A stretch of 64,000 nt of DNA from Paenarthrobacter nitroguajacolicus (GTDB taxonomy: Bacteria; Actinomycetota; Actinomycetes; Actinomycetales; Micrococcaceae): the NCBI RefSeq assembly GCF_007786235.1, contig NZ_VNFK01000004.1, positions 124,001 through 188,000 of the forward strand, written 5' to 3'. Positions 9,538-18,587 of the stretch are shown in pieces. The first letter of the stretch is position 1, and each line of letters begins with the position of its first letter. Made by a program: the position numbers and the translations under genes. Below the pieces are notes generated by a model, which saw nothing but the letters and a program-made list of their open reading frames with translations, searched no databases and had not been told where the DNA came from.

Positions 9538-10425
9538 ATGGCGCACCAAAAGTGGCTACCGCTTGCCGCTTGCATGGCTCTTGGATCAACCCTGCCACTC
9601 TTGGCTGGTTGCAATTCCGGTGACTCACGGTCGCAAACCACCGGAACTTCCCAAGCCATCACCGTGGAGGTCAACCAATCCAGGGACCAGTACGGCAAGC
9701 AGGCAATCCAGCTACAGCTCACCAACACCACAGATTCGCCGCTGACGGTTAGTTCTGCGAGGCTGACGTCTGCCCTGTTCGACGGCGACATTTCATGGGA
9801 GCCGCGCGAGAACTTGATACTCCCGCCCGGCCAGCCCAAGAGCCTTCCCGCCCGGCTCCCGGCCCCGACTTGCGGGGCATCAACCGGCAGTTCCGCAGAA
9901 CCACTCCGGGCCACTCTTAATTTTGCCGGACCGGGCAAAGACCCAGGCGATGCCACCATGGATGCTTCCGATCCGTTCGGCGTCCTGCCCAGAAATGCCG
10001 GCGAGTTGTGCCTTGCAGCGGACGCCGCAGCCGTCGCAACCATCGTCTTGGCCCCCGAACTGGAGGTGGCCCCAGACGGTCGCACCGCCGTCGTACGTCT
10101 TCTCATCACGCCGGCGATGGCGGCCGGGTCGCCGCAAATCATGACAATCGAGGGCATTGACGGGTCAACATTGTTGGCGGAGCCGCCCACCGATCCTTGG
10201 CCCCGCAACGTCGCCGTCTCGTCCGGCGACCCCGCAAAAGAACTGGCGCTGCGAATCCGGCCTGCGCGCTGTGATCCGCACGCTGTGGCCGAGGACAAGG
10301 TGGGGACGCTCCTGCCCTTGCGGGTGCAGGTGGAAGGCCGCCAAGGATTGGTCAAGGTTCCAGCCCCGGACCAACTTCGTGGCCGGATCTACGACTTCGT
10401 TACGGCCGCCTGCGTTGAGGGATGA
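9538..10425 (+). CDS. Putative lipoprotein, hypothetical
   Basis: A 295-aa predicted lipoprotein. A signal peptide MAHQKWLPLAACMALGST is followed by the lipobox LLAGC (Cys at about residue 24), so it should be lipid-anchored on the outer face of the membrane. The mature part has no motif I can name; it is Pro- and Ala-rich with beta-rich text (ITVEVNQSRDQYGKQAIQLQLTN). I place the start at the ATG at 9538 because the lipobox requires it; the open frame extends 24 codons upstream. It is followed convergently by the ANTAR regulator. Confidence 0.75.
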   Translation: MAHQKWLPLAACMALGSTLPLLAGCNSGDSRSQTTGTSQAITVEVNQSRDQYGKQAIQLQLTNTTDSPLTVSSARLTSALFDGDISWEPRENLILPPGQPKSLPARLPAPTCGASTGSSAEPLRATLNFAGPGKDPGDATMDASDPFGVLPRNAGELCLAADAAAVATIVLAPELEVAPDGRTAVVRLLITPAMAAGSPQIMTIEGIDGSTLLAEPPTDPWPRNVAVSSGDPAKELALRIRPARCDPHAVAEDKVGTLLPLRVQVEGRQGLVKVPAPDQLRGRIYDFVTAACVEG

Positions 10426-10430
10426 TCGGC

Positions 10431-11168
10431 TCAGTCATCAAAGTGGGCGGCCGGTTGCTGCTGCCCGGAAACACGCGTCACCATCTCCAGTGCCACAGCG
10501 TAAACCTTCTGGTTCCTGTCACTGGAAGCCCGGCGGAGGACGTCGAAGGCCTCGGTTTGGCTGCAACGGTTCTGGGCCATGATCATTCCGCAGGCCAGGT
10601 CGATCACGGTCCTGCTCTCCATCGCCGCCTTGAGGTCATCCCCGCGCTGGTCGGATGCTGCCAGCCGAATGGCCAATCGCATGGCCTTGCTTGCCATTTC
10701 GACGAACAGCACAGCGTCGGCAACCACGCGTTCCGTGAACAGCCCCGGCTCCGGCGCGAAAAAATTAAGCACGGCCGCAGAATCATCCGGCAACGTCATG
10801 GGGACGCCCAATGCGCTATGGATTCCCTCGGCGATGAGCGCCTTGGAGTAGTCCGGCCACCGGGGGTCCGAATGAACATCGCCCAGAAGCACGGGAACGC
10901 CGCTATCCAAGGCGTCCACGCAAGGCCCCTCCCCCAACGACTGCTCAATCTTGTCCAGCATCACGGCCCGCTCGCTGCTGCCGCCGATCGTTGCCGTGCG
11001 TTTCCGCCGTCGCAATGTCACGGCGCACTCGATCCGTGCTTTGGTAGCCCGGCTCACAGTGCCCGCGGCGAAACCAGTCAGCCCGTCGAGGAACGCCTTG
11101 ACGTCCTCGGTCCCACCAATCAGGTCAACGAGCTGTTCAAAATCTTCCGCCCATTCTTCGGCCACCAT
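10431..11168 (-). CDS. GAF-ANTAR domain RNA-binding antiterminator-type regulator
   Basis: A 245-aa cytoplasmic regulator with an N-terminal GAF sensor domain (about residues 30-165) and a C-terminal ANTAR domain (about 180-240). The ANTAR helix bundle is visible in MESRTVIDLACGMIMAQNRC with the following AFDVLRRASSDRNQKV. ANTAR domains bind paired hairpins in mRNA and prevent termination. Such GAF-ANTAR proteins are abundant in Arthrobacter and Mycobacterium, and their signals are mostly unknown. The ATG at 11168 was chosen because the text upstream of it lacks family resemblance. Confidence 0.88.
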   Translation of the reverse strand: MVAEEWAEDFEQLVDLIGGTEDVKAFLDGLTGFAAGTVSRATKARIECAVTLRRRKRTATIGGSSERAVMLDKIEQSLGEGPCVDALDSGVPVLLGDVHSDPRWPDYSKALIAEGIHSALGVPMTLPDDSAAVLNFFAPEPGLFTERVVADAVLFVEMASKAMRLAIRLAASDQRGDDLKAAMESRTVIDLACGMIMAQNRCSQTEAFDVLRRASSDRNQKVYAVALEMVTRVSGQQQPAAHFDD

Positions 11169-11227
11169 GACGTCAAATCTAGAAGAAGCGGCAGCAGGCC
11201 ACAAGCAGGCCGGGGAGGACGGGAACG

Positions 11228-12127
11228 CTAGCCAAGAATAGCCAAAGCTGACGGAGCACTTTCCACCCTGACCTTGACGTTGGCTTCGACACTCTTCACC
11301 TCGCCGTCAATCTGGTACGGCAAAGGCTTTAACGTGGTGAATTCGTAGCTGCTCACACTGGGCTGGTCACCCAAGCCCTGGGTGGTGGCCCGCAAGGCGG
11401 TCAACAGTACGCGCCACTTGGGCATGTGGGGAAAGACAATGACTTCGAATTTTCCGTCCGAAGGAATGGTTTCCGCCTCGCTCAACGTGGCGTACTTGGC
11501 CATCTCGTTAATGTTGGCGAAAACCAGGCTGTCGAACTTACGTCGCTTACCGTCAGACTGGCGGATGGCAAAGGGCTCGAATTTGGAGAAGGTCTGGATG
11601 ACAGTGACCATTTCCTTGAGCGCACCCTTGCTGCCCTTTTCGAGCTCGGTTGCCACTACGGGGGTGAGGCCGAACCCGATGTAGGAGTGTGCGTACTCAT
11701 GGGGGTCGTCTTCCTTCTGGCCAGTGTGGATCCGCAGGAGGTCAATGTTGTGGACACGGCCCTCCGCTATGGCCTCTTCCAAGGGCTTGGTCCCAATAAT
11801 CCGGCTATGGTCATTAGCGTTGCCCGCGGCAAGGACTGCACAGACAGCCTGCGGGTTGTCGGCCTGCATGACACCGTTGACAACCTCGTTGTACCCACCA
11901 TCGCCGCTCACTGAAACCACCAGCACGTCCCCGCCCTTGGCGGCTGCTTCCCGCGCCAAATCAACTGCATGGCCGGCGTGTTCGGTGGGCTGGAGGGTGA
12001 TGTTGGGCTCGTAGCTGAGGAGATCCTTGAGATCATCGTGCAGCTGCTGCGCCAGCTCGGGCGCATCGCCTGTGCTGTTGGGATTGAAAATGATGACGAT
12101 CGACTCAAAGGTCCGGGCAGAATCCAT
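11228..12127 (-). CDS. Diacylglycerol kinase-like (DAGK catalytic domain) protein
   Basis: A 299-aa lipid-kinase-family protein. The start VIIFNPNSTGDAPELAQQL and the nucleotide loop VSGDGGYNEVVNG (usual GGDGTxNEV) identify the DAGK_cat domain. The usual GGDGT is altered to SGDGG, which may affect activity. A C-terminal LPYQIDGEVKSVEANVKVRV matches the family's D/EG end. AGGAG precedes the ATG at 12127. Substrate (diacylglycerol, sphingoid or other lipid) is not resolved. In the ancestral chromosome it was probably the next gene after the disrupted methyltransferase. Confidence 0.85.
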   Translation of the reverse strand: MDSARTFESIVIIFNPNSTGDAPELAQQLHDDLKDLLSYEPNITLQPTEHAGHAVDLAREAAAKGGDVLVVSVSGDGGYNEVVNGVMQADNPQAVCAVLAAGNANDHSRIIGTKPLEEAIAEGRVHNIDLLRIHTGQKEDDPHEYAHSYIGFGLTPVVATELEKGSKGALKEMVTVIQTFSKFEPFAIRQSDGKRRKFDSLVFANINEMAKYATLSEAETIPSDGKFEVIVFPHMPKWRVLLTALRATTQGLGDQPSVSSYEFTTLKPLPYQIDGEVKSVEANVKVRVESAPSALAILG

Positions 12128-12255
12128 GATGTGCTCCTGGTTCAGTGCGAGGTCCCTTACAGGCGGTTGTTACCCTCGGAGGTTCCCATACTATTCGCAA
12201 AGACTCGGCGAACCTGACTCAGGTTCCGGACAACGCGGCCGCCAACCCTTAGCGG

Positions 12256-12319
12256 CGGGCCTCGATCAGATGCCGTGTGGAGTAGGCAACGAAGGGCTGG
12301 CCTGATCTCAGCGCCAACA
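12256..12319 (-). pseudogene. C-terminal remnant of a class I SAM-dependent methyltransferase (left edge of island)
   Basis: On the minus strand a frame from about 12319 reads ALRSGQPFVAYSTRHLIEAR and ends RR-stop. It resembles the C-terminus of actinobacterial class I SAM methyltransferases (typically ...FVAHSTRHLIEAR). The N-terminal piece of such a gene, in the same orientation, is at 57.55-57.74 kb. I infer that one gene was split, with about 180 internal residues missing. The exact left break is uncertain within roughly 12,300-12,330. Confidence 0.65.
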
Positions 12320-12326
12320 GGAGCAC

Positions 12327-13430
12327 GTGGACTCACAGGCTGCTCATGAAGCAGCCGCACGCCTCGCGGCCGAACGCAGCGCAGCCCACGCAGCCCTGGC
12401 ACCGGTCGAGAAGAACCAATGGTGGGACAAAGCCCAACCATCCGACATCGCCACAGCACACGCCGTTGCGGAGGGTTGGAAAGACCACGACCCCACCGTG
12501 CTAGCCGCCCCGGAAAAGATCCGCCAGGAAGTCCTGACCCGGTACGGGATCGACACCCACGACGTCGGCACGGACACCGCATACCTCGAGTCAGGTATCC
12601 AGACCGTGACTACAGGGAAGGCACGCCAGGACGCCCTGACACTGAGCCAGGATGAAGCACGTAAAGTGGCTGCTGAACACGAAAAGGCCATGCAGCTTCT
12701 GGCAGCCGCCCGCGCCGAAGAACTCCGCGCCCAGGTCGCGAAATTCGCCCGGCAGATGGATCGCCAGCAGGTGCCAGTGGAGTACCTGGCGAACCCCGAA
12801 CTGACCAAAGCACTTAAACAGGCACACAACGCAAAGACACCCAAAGCCTTGGAAGTAGCAGACGCCGCCGTGAAGGAACGCATGTTCCTGATCGGCAAGG
12901 ACCGCATCAACGGACCCGACATCGACCAGCTCCGCAAAGAAGCCATGGCCAACGTGAACGGTGCAGGCGAGGAACACTTCAAAGACCCGACCTTCGTGGG
13001 CGCCGCCAAGAACCTGCACGAAGCGAAGCTGCTGGCGGAAGGCGGCTTCAAGGGCGACAAATGGTCGACGCAGGAGAAGCGATACGAGCGGGCCGAGAAA
13101 GAACTCTTCGACCGCATGGAAGGCGTCGGCCGGGAGATCGAGAACCGCGTAACCGGCAACGACAGCAGCCGGCTAAAAGACCAAGGCTTGAAAACCGAAA
13201 CCGCAGCACAGTCCGGCTACGGCTCCGCCGAACACCACCAGAAATTCGCGGAGTCCCTCGCCGATACCGGCGCCAACGAAAAACAGATCCGTGGCCGCCT
13301 CGCAGCCGCCCGCAGCGAAGGGACACACCCCAGCGCCGCCGTAGCAGCAGGCAAGGCAACCAAAGCCAGGAAATCCCGTCCAGGGGCAGCAGTGGGCGCC
13401 GAGCGCAGCAAGGGCGGACCCTCTCGGTAG
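12327..13430 (+). CDS. Hypothetical protein, possible conjugative-element remnant
   Basis: A 367-aa, Ala/Lys/Glu-rich, mostly helical hydrophilic protein that I cannot assign to a named family. Charged helical stretches (QDEARKVAAEHEKAMQLLAA) suggest coiled coil. Its position at the left edge of the island, opposite the TraG remnant and DUF4913 gene at the right edge, suggests it belonged to a conjugative transfer module, perhaps the tail of a relaxase or coupling protein. A GTG at 12327 has AGGAG at 12319-12323, but these bases sit at the island junction, so the true N-terminus may be lost. Alternative: an intact plasmid protein. Confidence 0.55.
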   Translation: MDSQAAHEAAARLAAERSAAHAALAPVEKNQWWDKAQPSDIATAHAVAEGWKDHDPTVLAAPEKIRQEVLTRYGIDTHDVGTDTAYLESGIQTVTTGKARQDALTLSQDEARKVAAEHEKAMQLLAAARAEELRAQVAKFARQMDRQQVPVEYLANPELTKALKQAHNAKTPKALEVADAAVKERMFLIGKDRINGPDIDQLRKEAMANVNGAGEEHFKDPTFVGAAKNLHEAKLLAEGGFKGDKWSTQEKRYERAEKELFDRMEGVGREIENRVTGNDSSRLKDQGLKTETAAQSGYGSAEHHQKFAESLADTGANEKQIRGRLAAARSEGTHPSAAVAAGKATKARKSRPGAAVGAERSKGGPSR

Positions 13431-13557
13431 CCGATCAATAAGCGGATCCTCCCAAGTGCTGCATCGTCTCCGACGGAATTATGCTTGGAGTGTGCGCAAA
13501 ACTGTGCAACCGCCCGAGGTTTCGCAGCTCTCAGGATGACACCGTCTTGATAACACG

Positions 13558-14490
13558 TCAGTTGCTCTTGAAGGACCGCTTACGGACTAGTGCGATGTCA
13601 TCAGCCAGAGCTTGGGAAACAGACGGCCAAAGCCATCCCGCCGAGCCGAGATTGCTCCGCTCCCAGCTTCGGTCCAGGTATTCGCGGAAAGCCGTGGCTC
13701 TGTCTAGACGTCCCTCGAGGCTAAACTCGTCTCTAATCTTCAACGCCACATCTTGGTCCAGAATAGGGGTGTCCACAATCACCGGATCAACATAAGCGAA
13801 AAGGCAAGGCAGTCTTTTCATTGAGTAGATTCCTACAGTTGTGGGGCGACACTGTTCTGACTGGTCTATGGAAGTATCCATATGGGGACCTTCGATAAGG
13901 CGATGTCGGGAACAGTACTGAAGTGCAGCTGCAATTCCGTCTAAGGTGAATCCGAGCCCCTGCAAGTATGAGCTGATTGCTTGACGCTCGACATATCCAC
14001 CCTTGCTATGAATGTTGACCTTGCGGTCGAGAAAATCTAACAGCAAAGGGATAACGAAATGCTCGGCCGCGACAGGTTGGGAAACCTGAAACAGATTGGG
14101 GAGAGGTGCCTCCTTGGGATCATAATAAACGCCATCCCCATGCAAAAGTGAACGGAGGAACTCGTGTTGTGGGATCGTGTATCCGCTGTTTCCAAACTTT
14201 TGGATAGTAATGATCTTCTCAGTGTCTAGATGTCCGCTGCCGATAAACTGAGTTGTGAACTCTAAGGCGCGGCGCATATTCCCACCCGCAACATTCTCAA
14301 TCATTTGTATTAGGGGTTGGTTGAACCTAAAGTTATCAGCGAGCATCCGAAGAAAGTAATCGAGATTTTCACTCGATAGTCCGACCTGCCCAATGGGCCC
14401 GGCGCCTGGAGTACCAAGTATTTTGAGTCCGCATAAATAATGCAATATAAATCGTTCGGCGGCAACTGAATTCGTAACCATCGATTGGGA
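13558..14490 (-). pseudogene. C-terminal part of an NTPase-like protein, truncated (possible defence gene)
   Basis: The minus-strand frame is open from 14748 to 13558, but text typical of one protein begins only at about 14490, where base composition changes from GC-rich to AT-rich. The retained 310 residues include ENVAGGNMRRALEFTTQFI, which looks like the lid helix of an AAA+ ATPase, then a winged-helix-like stretch VERQAISSYLQGLGFTLDGI. No Walker A or B is present, so the nucleotide-binding half is missing. I do not recognise the family; large NTPases of this composition are often found in defence islands. Its low GC sets it apart from its neighbours. Confidence 0.5.
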
Positions 14491-14714
14491 CACTCCGCCG
14501 GGGCAACGACCAATCGCCCCGGTTACCGGATCTATGGTCTCAACGGCTGGAACGAACATCGACATCAACCCAGGGCGAAGGAGCAAGGCCATGCCCCACC
14601 GAAACACCACCACGCACGGTCTCCTCCGCGCCAGCCAACAGGCGATTTCCCGGAGACGCGAGCAATGACGCTCATCGGAACCAAACACCCGTCCAAAAGC
14701 CACAGGAGACAACC

Positions 14715-15884
14715 ATGACCGACACGAAAATTCGTTCACTCGACCCAATGAAATTCCGTGAGGTTCTAGGTCACTACCCGACCGGAGTGACCGCTGTAAC
14801 GGGCATCGCCGACGACGGGGAGCCCTGCGCTATGGTGGTCGGGACTTTTACTTCCGTGTCACTCGACCCGCCCCTGGTTGCCTTCATGCCTACCAGGTCG
14901 TCATTCACCTTCGACAAACTCCGCACGGCAAAATCACTGGCCATCAACATCCTCGCCCAGGATCAGGAGCAGCTTTGCCGGCGACTCGCCAAGCCCCAAG
15001 CCGACAAACTCAGGAACGAGGCCTGGAGTCTTTCCGCCGGCGGTGCACCGGTACTGGACGGCATCGTAGCCTCCATCGACTGCAGCATTGAGCAGGTTGT
15101 AGAGGGCGGAGATCACTTCATTGTCCTTTGTGCGGTTCAGGACCTGAACGTGCACAGGTCAATCGCTCCATTGGTCTTCTTCCAAGGCGGGTACGGCGGC
15201 TTTGCCATGGGCTCTTTCATGATCAGGGCCGACCAAGACCTTGCCCCCACCATCGCCCGGGCGCAGGCCCTCCGAGCGGACGTAGAAGCACTGGCTGCGG
15301 AAATCGGAGGTGAGGTCACGCTCTTTACGCGTCAGGGCGACGACGCCATTGCCGTACTCTCAGCGGTGGGCGGCGAAACCGACATCATCTCACCCCTGGG
15401 CTCCCACTACCCCCTCATCCCCCCACTGGGCGATGCGTTCATCGCATGGTCCTCGCTGCAGGACCAACAGGCCTGGCTTTCCAAGGCCTTCGGCGCAACT
15501 GAAGAAGAACTGGCCACCCTACGACGACGGCTCGAGGAGGCGCACCGGCGCGGATGGTCCCTATCGCTCGATGCACCGGGGCGGCGTGACCTGCTCGAGG
15601 CCGCCATCGGAGAGTATGGCGTAGGCGATCAACTGCCCGCCAAACAGCGGGAGATCAGTCAACGCATTGTCAAATCCGCTGGCTATTTCCCGGTAGGTGA
15701 GCTTGACCAGGCGGCGAGCCACGACGTTGCCACCATCACCGTGCCGATTCACCAACCGGAAAGCGAACCGCAGCTGATCCTGCGCCTGCTCTACCCGCCA
15801 AAGGGCGTTTCAGGAGCAACAGTGGAAGCCTGGGCACAACGCATCGTTGACTTCGCAACCGAAGCAACTCAACGACTTAATTAG
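14715..15884 (+). CDS. Flavin reductase fused to an IclR-effector-like domain
   Basis: A 389-aa protein. Residues 1-165 form a DIM6/NTAB flavin-reductase domain (MKFREVLGHYPTGVTAVTGI, FTSVSLDPPLVAFMP), a family that supplies reduced FMN or FAD to two-component monooxygenases. Residues of about 170-389 resemble the ligand-binding domain of IclR regulators (ALRADVEALAAEIGGEVTLF, then PLIPPLGDAFIAW and a KSAGYFPVGE region), with no helix-turn-helix. GGAGA lies upstream of the ATG at 14715. No oxygenase partner gene is next to it, so a partner may have been lost at the nearby junction (about 14.49 kb). A role in aromatic or heterocycle oxidation is inferred. Confidence 0.82.
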   Translation: MTDTKIRSLDPMKFREVLGHYPTGVTAVTGIADDGEPCAMVVGTFTSVSLDPPLVAFMPTRSSFTFDKLRTAKSLAINILAQDQEQLCRRLAKPQADKLRNEAWSLSAGGAPVLDGIVASIDCSIEQVVEGGDHFIVLCAVQDLNVHRSIAPLVFFQGGYGGFAMGSFMIRADQDLAPTIARAQALRADVEALAAEIGGEVTLFTRQGDDAIAVLSAVGGETDIISPLGSHYPLIPPLGDAFIAWSSLQDQQAWLSKAFGATEEELATLRRRLEEAHRRGWSLSLDAPGRRDLLEAAIGEYGVGDQLPAKQREISQRIVKSAGYFPVGELDQAASHDVATITVPIHQPESEPQLILRLLYPPKGVSGATVEAWAQRIVDFATEATQRLN

Positions 15885-15986
15885 TACACCAAAAGACCTG
15901 TCGCCCGGCCCTTCTGCTGCAGCGCAGGCCAACTCTGGAGTGGTGATAACAACTTGAACATCGTGTACATGGACTCACGGTTTGAT

Positions 15987-16625
15987 TTACGCGGCAGCGG
16001 TCCTCGCGAGTTCGACCGCGTATAGCCCGGTCAGTACGATCCCCAGAACGCCGAGTACGACCGTCGCCGAGCGCATTGTTATTGTGTACGCCCGCGGGGT
16101 GAAACGATCGCGGAAGCGCGCGAGCAGCAGCGCCACGACCGCTTTCGCCCCGATCAGGGCTAGGTAAAACGCGGCAACCAGAGACAACGCGCCGAGCGGT
16201 GCCGATTTCCACTCGCGCAAGAACAGTGGTCCAAGCACGGTCGCCCACGTGATCCAAGGGTGAGGGCTGAGCAAGTTCACCAAGGCGCCCTGGAGAAGAG
16301 TACGCCACCCGTCCGTCCGCGGAGGCACGATATCAGACGCGACCTGCTCGACCGCTGCATTACGATGCCACTGCAGCCCGGCGGAGACGGCCAAGTAGAC
16401 ACCTCCCAGCAACCCAATCACCGAGAGCGTCCAATACGGTAGTCGTTCGAGCGCGAGGACTACCAGCACCACGACGACCGCGTCCGAAAGCACCGGCGCC
16501 ACGGCCGTCGCCATTCCTCCACGCCAACCGCGGCGGAGTGTCTGTGCCACAACGAGAACGAGCAGCGGCCCGGGGCTGATGCCCGCCGTAGCGCCGAGCG
16601 ACAAGCCGATTAGAAGCGCATCCAT
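15987..16625 (-). CDS. LysE/RhtB family translocator
   Basis: A 212-aa membrane protein with five to six hydrophobic helices. The opening GLSLGATAGISPGPLLVLVVAQTLRRG contains the family's conserved SPGP motif. LysE/RhtB proteins export amino acids or related metabolites across the cytoplasmic membrane. It is transcribed divergently from the MarR-type gene, with palindromic sites in between, which fits regulation by that neighbour. The exported compound is not known. Confidence 0.88.
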   Translation of the reverse strand: MDALLIGLSLGATAGISPGPLLVLVVAQTLRRGWRGGMATAVAPVLSDAVVVVLVVLALERLPYWTLSVIGLLGGVYLAVSAGLQWHRNAAVEQVASDIVPPRTDGWRTLLQGALVNLLSPHPWITWATVLGPLFLREWKSAPLGALSLVAAFYLALIGAKAVVALLLARFRDRFTPRAYTITMRSATVVLGVLGIVLTGLYAVELARTAAA

Positions 16626-16653
16626 TGTTGTTTCCTCAAGTGGACTATGAGCA

Positions 16654-16685
16654 TGACATGAATTATTATGTCAGCATAATTATGC
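16654..16685. promoter_or_regulatory. Palindromic operator candidates between LysE and MarR genes
   Basis: Two dyads lie in the 82-bp divergent spacer: TGACAT (16654-16659) facing ATGTCA (16668-16673), and the perfect 12-bp palindrome GCATAATTATGC (16674-16685). AT-rich dyads of this size are typical MarR targets, so autoregulation and control of the exporter are likely. Confidence 0.6.
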
Positions 16686-16707
16686 ACGCACAACTAAAGG
16701 TTGAACG

Positions 16708-17181
16708 ATGAAGATTGAGGATGCGGACGATCTCGGCACGCTGGCTGACCTGCTACTCGACGTCGCACGGCTTATTCGAATGGTCGAACCTCTCGGCGAG
16801 GTACCAATCTTGACTGAGACGGAACAGATGGTCATGCGCGTTGTCGACCTCGCGCCAGGGTCGACGCCAAGCGAAATTGCGGACCGGTCCGTCCTCCAGC
16901 GGCCCAATGTCAGCGCTGCGCTCCGCAGCCTTGAGGCCAAAGGGCTCATCGATCGCACCGAACGGACCGGACGGAACGTCGTCGTCCGGCCGACAAAGGC
17001 TGCCGCAATCGCGCTCGAGCGGCTTCGGAAAGCACTGCGCGAGGTTATGATAGAGGCAACGGAGGAGGCCGATATCGAAGAATTGCTGTCCCTCATTGCA
17101 CCACTGCGCGAGCTGGAGCTGAGACTCTTCGCACTCCGGCGGCCGACTCGGACGCAGATGAACAGGTCCGACCTTCGGTAG
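16708..17181 (+). CDS. MarR family transcriptional regulator
   Basis: A 157-aa winged-helix regulator. The DNA-binding region runs TPSEIADRSVLQRPNVSAAL (recognition helix in RPNVSAALRSLEAKG), followed by the wing LIDRTERTGRNVVVRPT. Flanking helices form the MarR dimer interface. It is divergent from the LysE-type exporter gene and likely represses it from the palindromes at 16654-16685, releasing when the exported or a related compound binds. The ligand cannot be deduced. Confidence 0.85.
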   Translation: MKIEDADDLGTLADLLLDVARLIRMVEPLGEVPILTETEQMVMRVVDLAPGSTPSEIADRSVLQRPNVSAALRSLEAKGLIDRTERTGRNVVVRPTKAAAIALERLRKALREVMIEATEEADIEELLSLIAPLRELELRLFALRRPTRTQMNRSDLR

Positions 17182-18227
17182 CAGCGCCGCCCCGTAATTC
17201 CTCCGCATGGGCGCACTCGGACGAGCGCCAGGACGCATAAGAGCCAGTTCCTGGTCCCCGAGGTCACTAGCCAGCATCGGGTAGGGAACGGGCTTAGGAG
17301 CCAGACTCTGCTGTAATTCCACTCACCCCGACGGGATGCACTTAAAATTTCGGCCGATACGAGTCCATGAGATGCTCGAGGTCGCGCGCTACATCGGCAA
17401 GAGCCCGTGTGCGCCAAGTCTGACGTGCTTGCTGGGGTTGCTTCCGGCCGAGCTCAGTTCTCCTTGAACCTCTGCTTCTCGCTGGTGATGAGGTACTCGA
17501 TAGGGGGCGGGATTTACTTCCGTCTAAAGGGTCGTAAAAGAGAAGCGCCGGGGCCGCAAAGTCATCGTTAATCATGATTGCCTTTCATTTTGACTTTTCA
17601 GCAGGCCGCCATGGACGATTGGGGGCCTCCTTATCTCATATCGAACCCAAGAGGCCTCGCCGACGGTAGTTCTTACTTGCGGGTCAACCTGCTTCAGCTG
17701 CAATGGAATGATTTGAACAGATGCTATTGCAGCCAACGTGTCGGGTTCGAATGGGAAAAGCCAACCCGGCAAAATCGACATCTGCACGCGAGCGGCCCAT
17801 TGCATCGAATTGCGCCGTCATGAACCGTCGTTGCAGGAAGTCCAGTTCAATTACGAGGTTCTTTCTCCAATGATGACAGGCCGCCAAAGACAGCCTCCTC
17901 CTGGTGTAATGATTGAGGTTCAACCTACGCCACCAGCCCGTGCATAAAGTCGGAACAATCGCTTCTTATCGCTCCTCCAGTATGTTTTCTGGCCGCATAT
18001 ATGCTGACGCGCTCAGACCTAGTTTCCCAGTCTCGAATGCGTCCTCACGGTTGGCTGTTGCCCCGTCGAACGTAAAGGGCTATTCAAGGCAGCGTACTCG
18101 CCTTCAGCACTGGCCATAAACTATTTAGTAGGCCCGCGTTGGTGAAGCGCAGTCCACAGGAAGCAGCCATGAGCGTTTTACCTCAGCGTTGGCTGCAAGC
18201 AGTCCGGCAGGCTTTCTCTCTTTCGGA
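17182..18227. other. Gene-poor stretch with possible remnants
   Basis: No convincing gene is seen here. The best candidate is a 77-codon minus frame at 17342-17575 (starts MINDDFAAPALLFYDPLDG, with AAAGG before its ATG), whose C-terminal half RALADVARDLEHLMDSYRPK reads like real protein, but no family is recognised. Short frames on both strands at 17572-17947 overlap one another and look like decayed sequence. Confidence 0.35.
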
Positions 18228-18587
18228 CTAGGATGTCGTCGTCGGTACGTTGTTGACAACCCACATCTTGCGGACGGTTTCGTGGATAGTCCACGAGCCC
18301 TCCCAGCCAGCCGGCATCACGAACAGAGTGCCCGGACCAATGTCGAAGCTGGTGCCGTCCGCTTCAGTAATGGTTGCGGACCCACTCAGTATCTGGCAGA
18401 TCTCGTCGTTCTGACGCACGGAATTGGATACTCCCGGAGTTGCCTCCCAAATACCCGTCTTGAAGTCGCCCCTGGCCCAAAGGCGGAAGTCGGCATCCGT
18501 CTGACCGGGTGTAACCGAATTCTTTTTGGGGGTGTGCTCCCCTAGATCGGCTGTTGTTGTGTTGCGCATAACGATGGCCTTGACCAT
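18228..18587 (-). CDS. Cupin domain-containing protein (DUF861-type)
   Basis: A 119-aa single-cupin protein. The segment FRLWARGDFKTGIWEATPGV leads into the core RQNDEICQILSGSATITEADG and GPGTLFVMPAGWEGSWTIHE, the usual order of DUF861 (cupin_3) proteins with the GW.G...W.I.E signature. Small cupins of this group often bind amino-acid- or ureide-related ligands or act as minor enzymes; the role here is open. It is isolated between decayed stretches. Confidence 0.85.
   Translation of the reverse strand: MVKAIVMRNTTTADLGEHTPKKNSVTPGQTDADFRLWARGDFKTGIWEATPGVSNSVRQNDEICQILSGSATITEADGTSFDIGPGTLFVMPAGWEGSWTIHETVRKMWVVNNVPTTTS

Noticed and set aside
12300..12345. A tRNA-type attachment site at the left island edge
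   Set aside because: No tRNA fold or 3' end was found here or at 57.55 kb, and no direct repeat joins the two edges.
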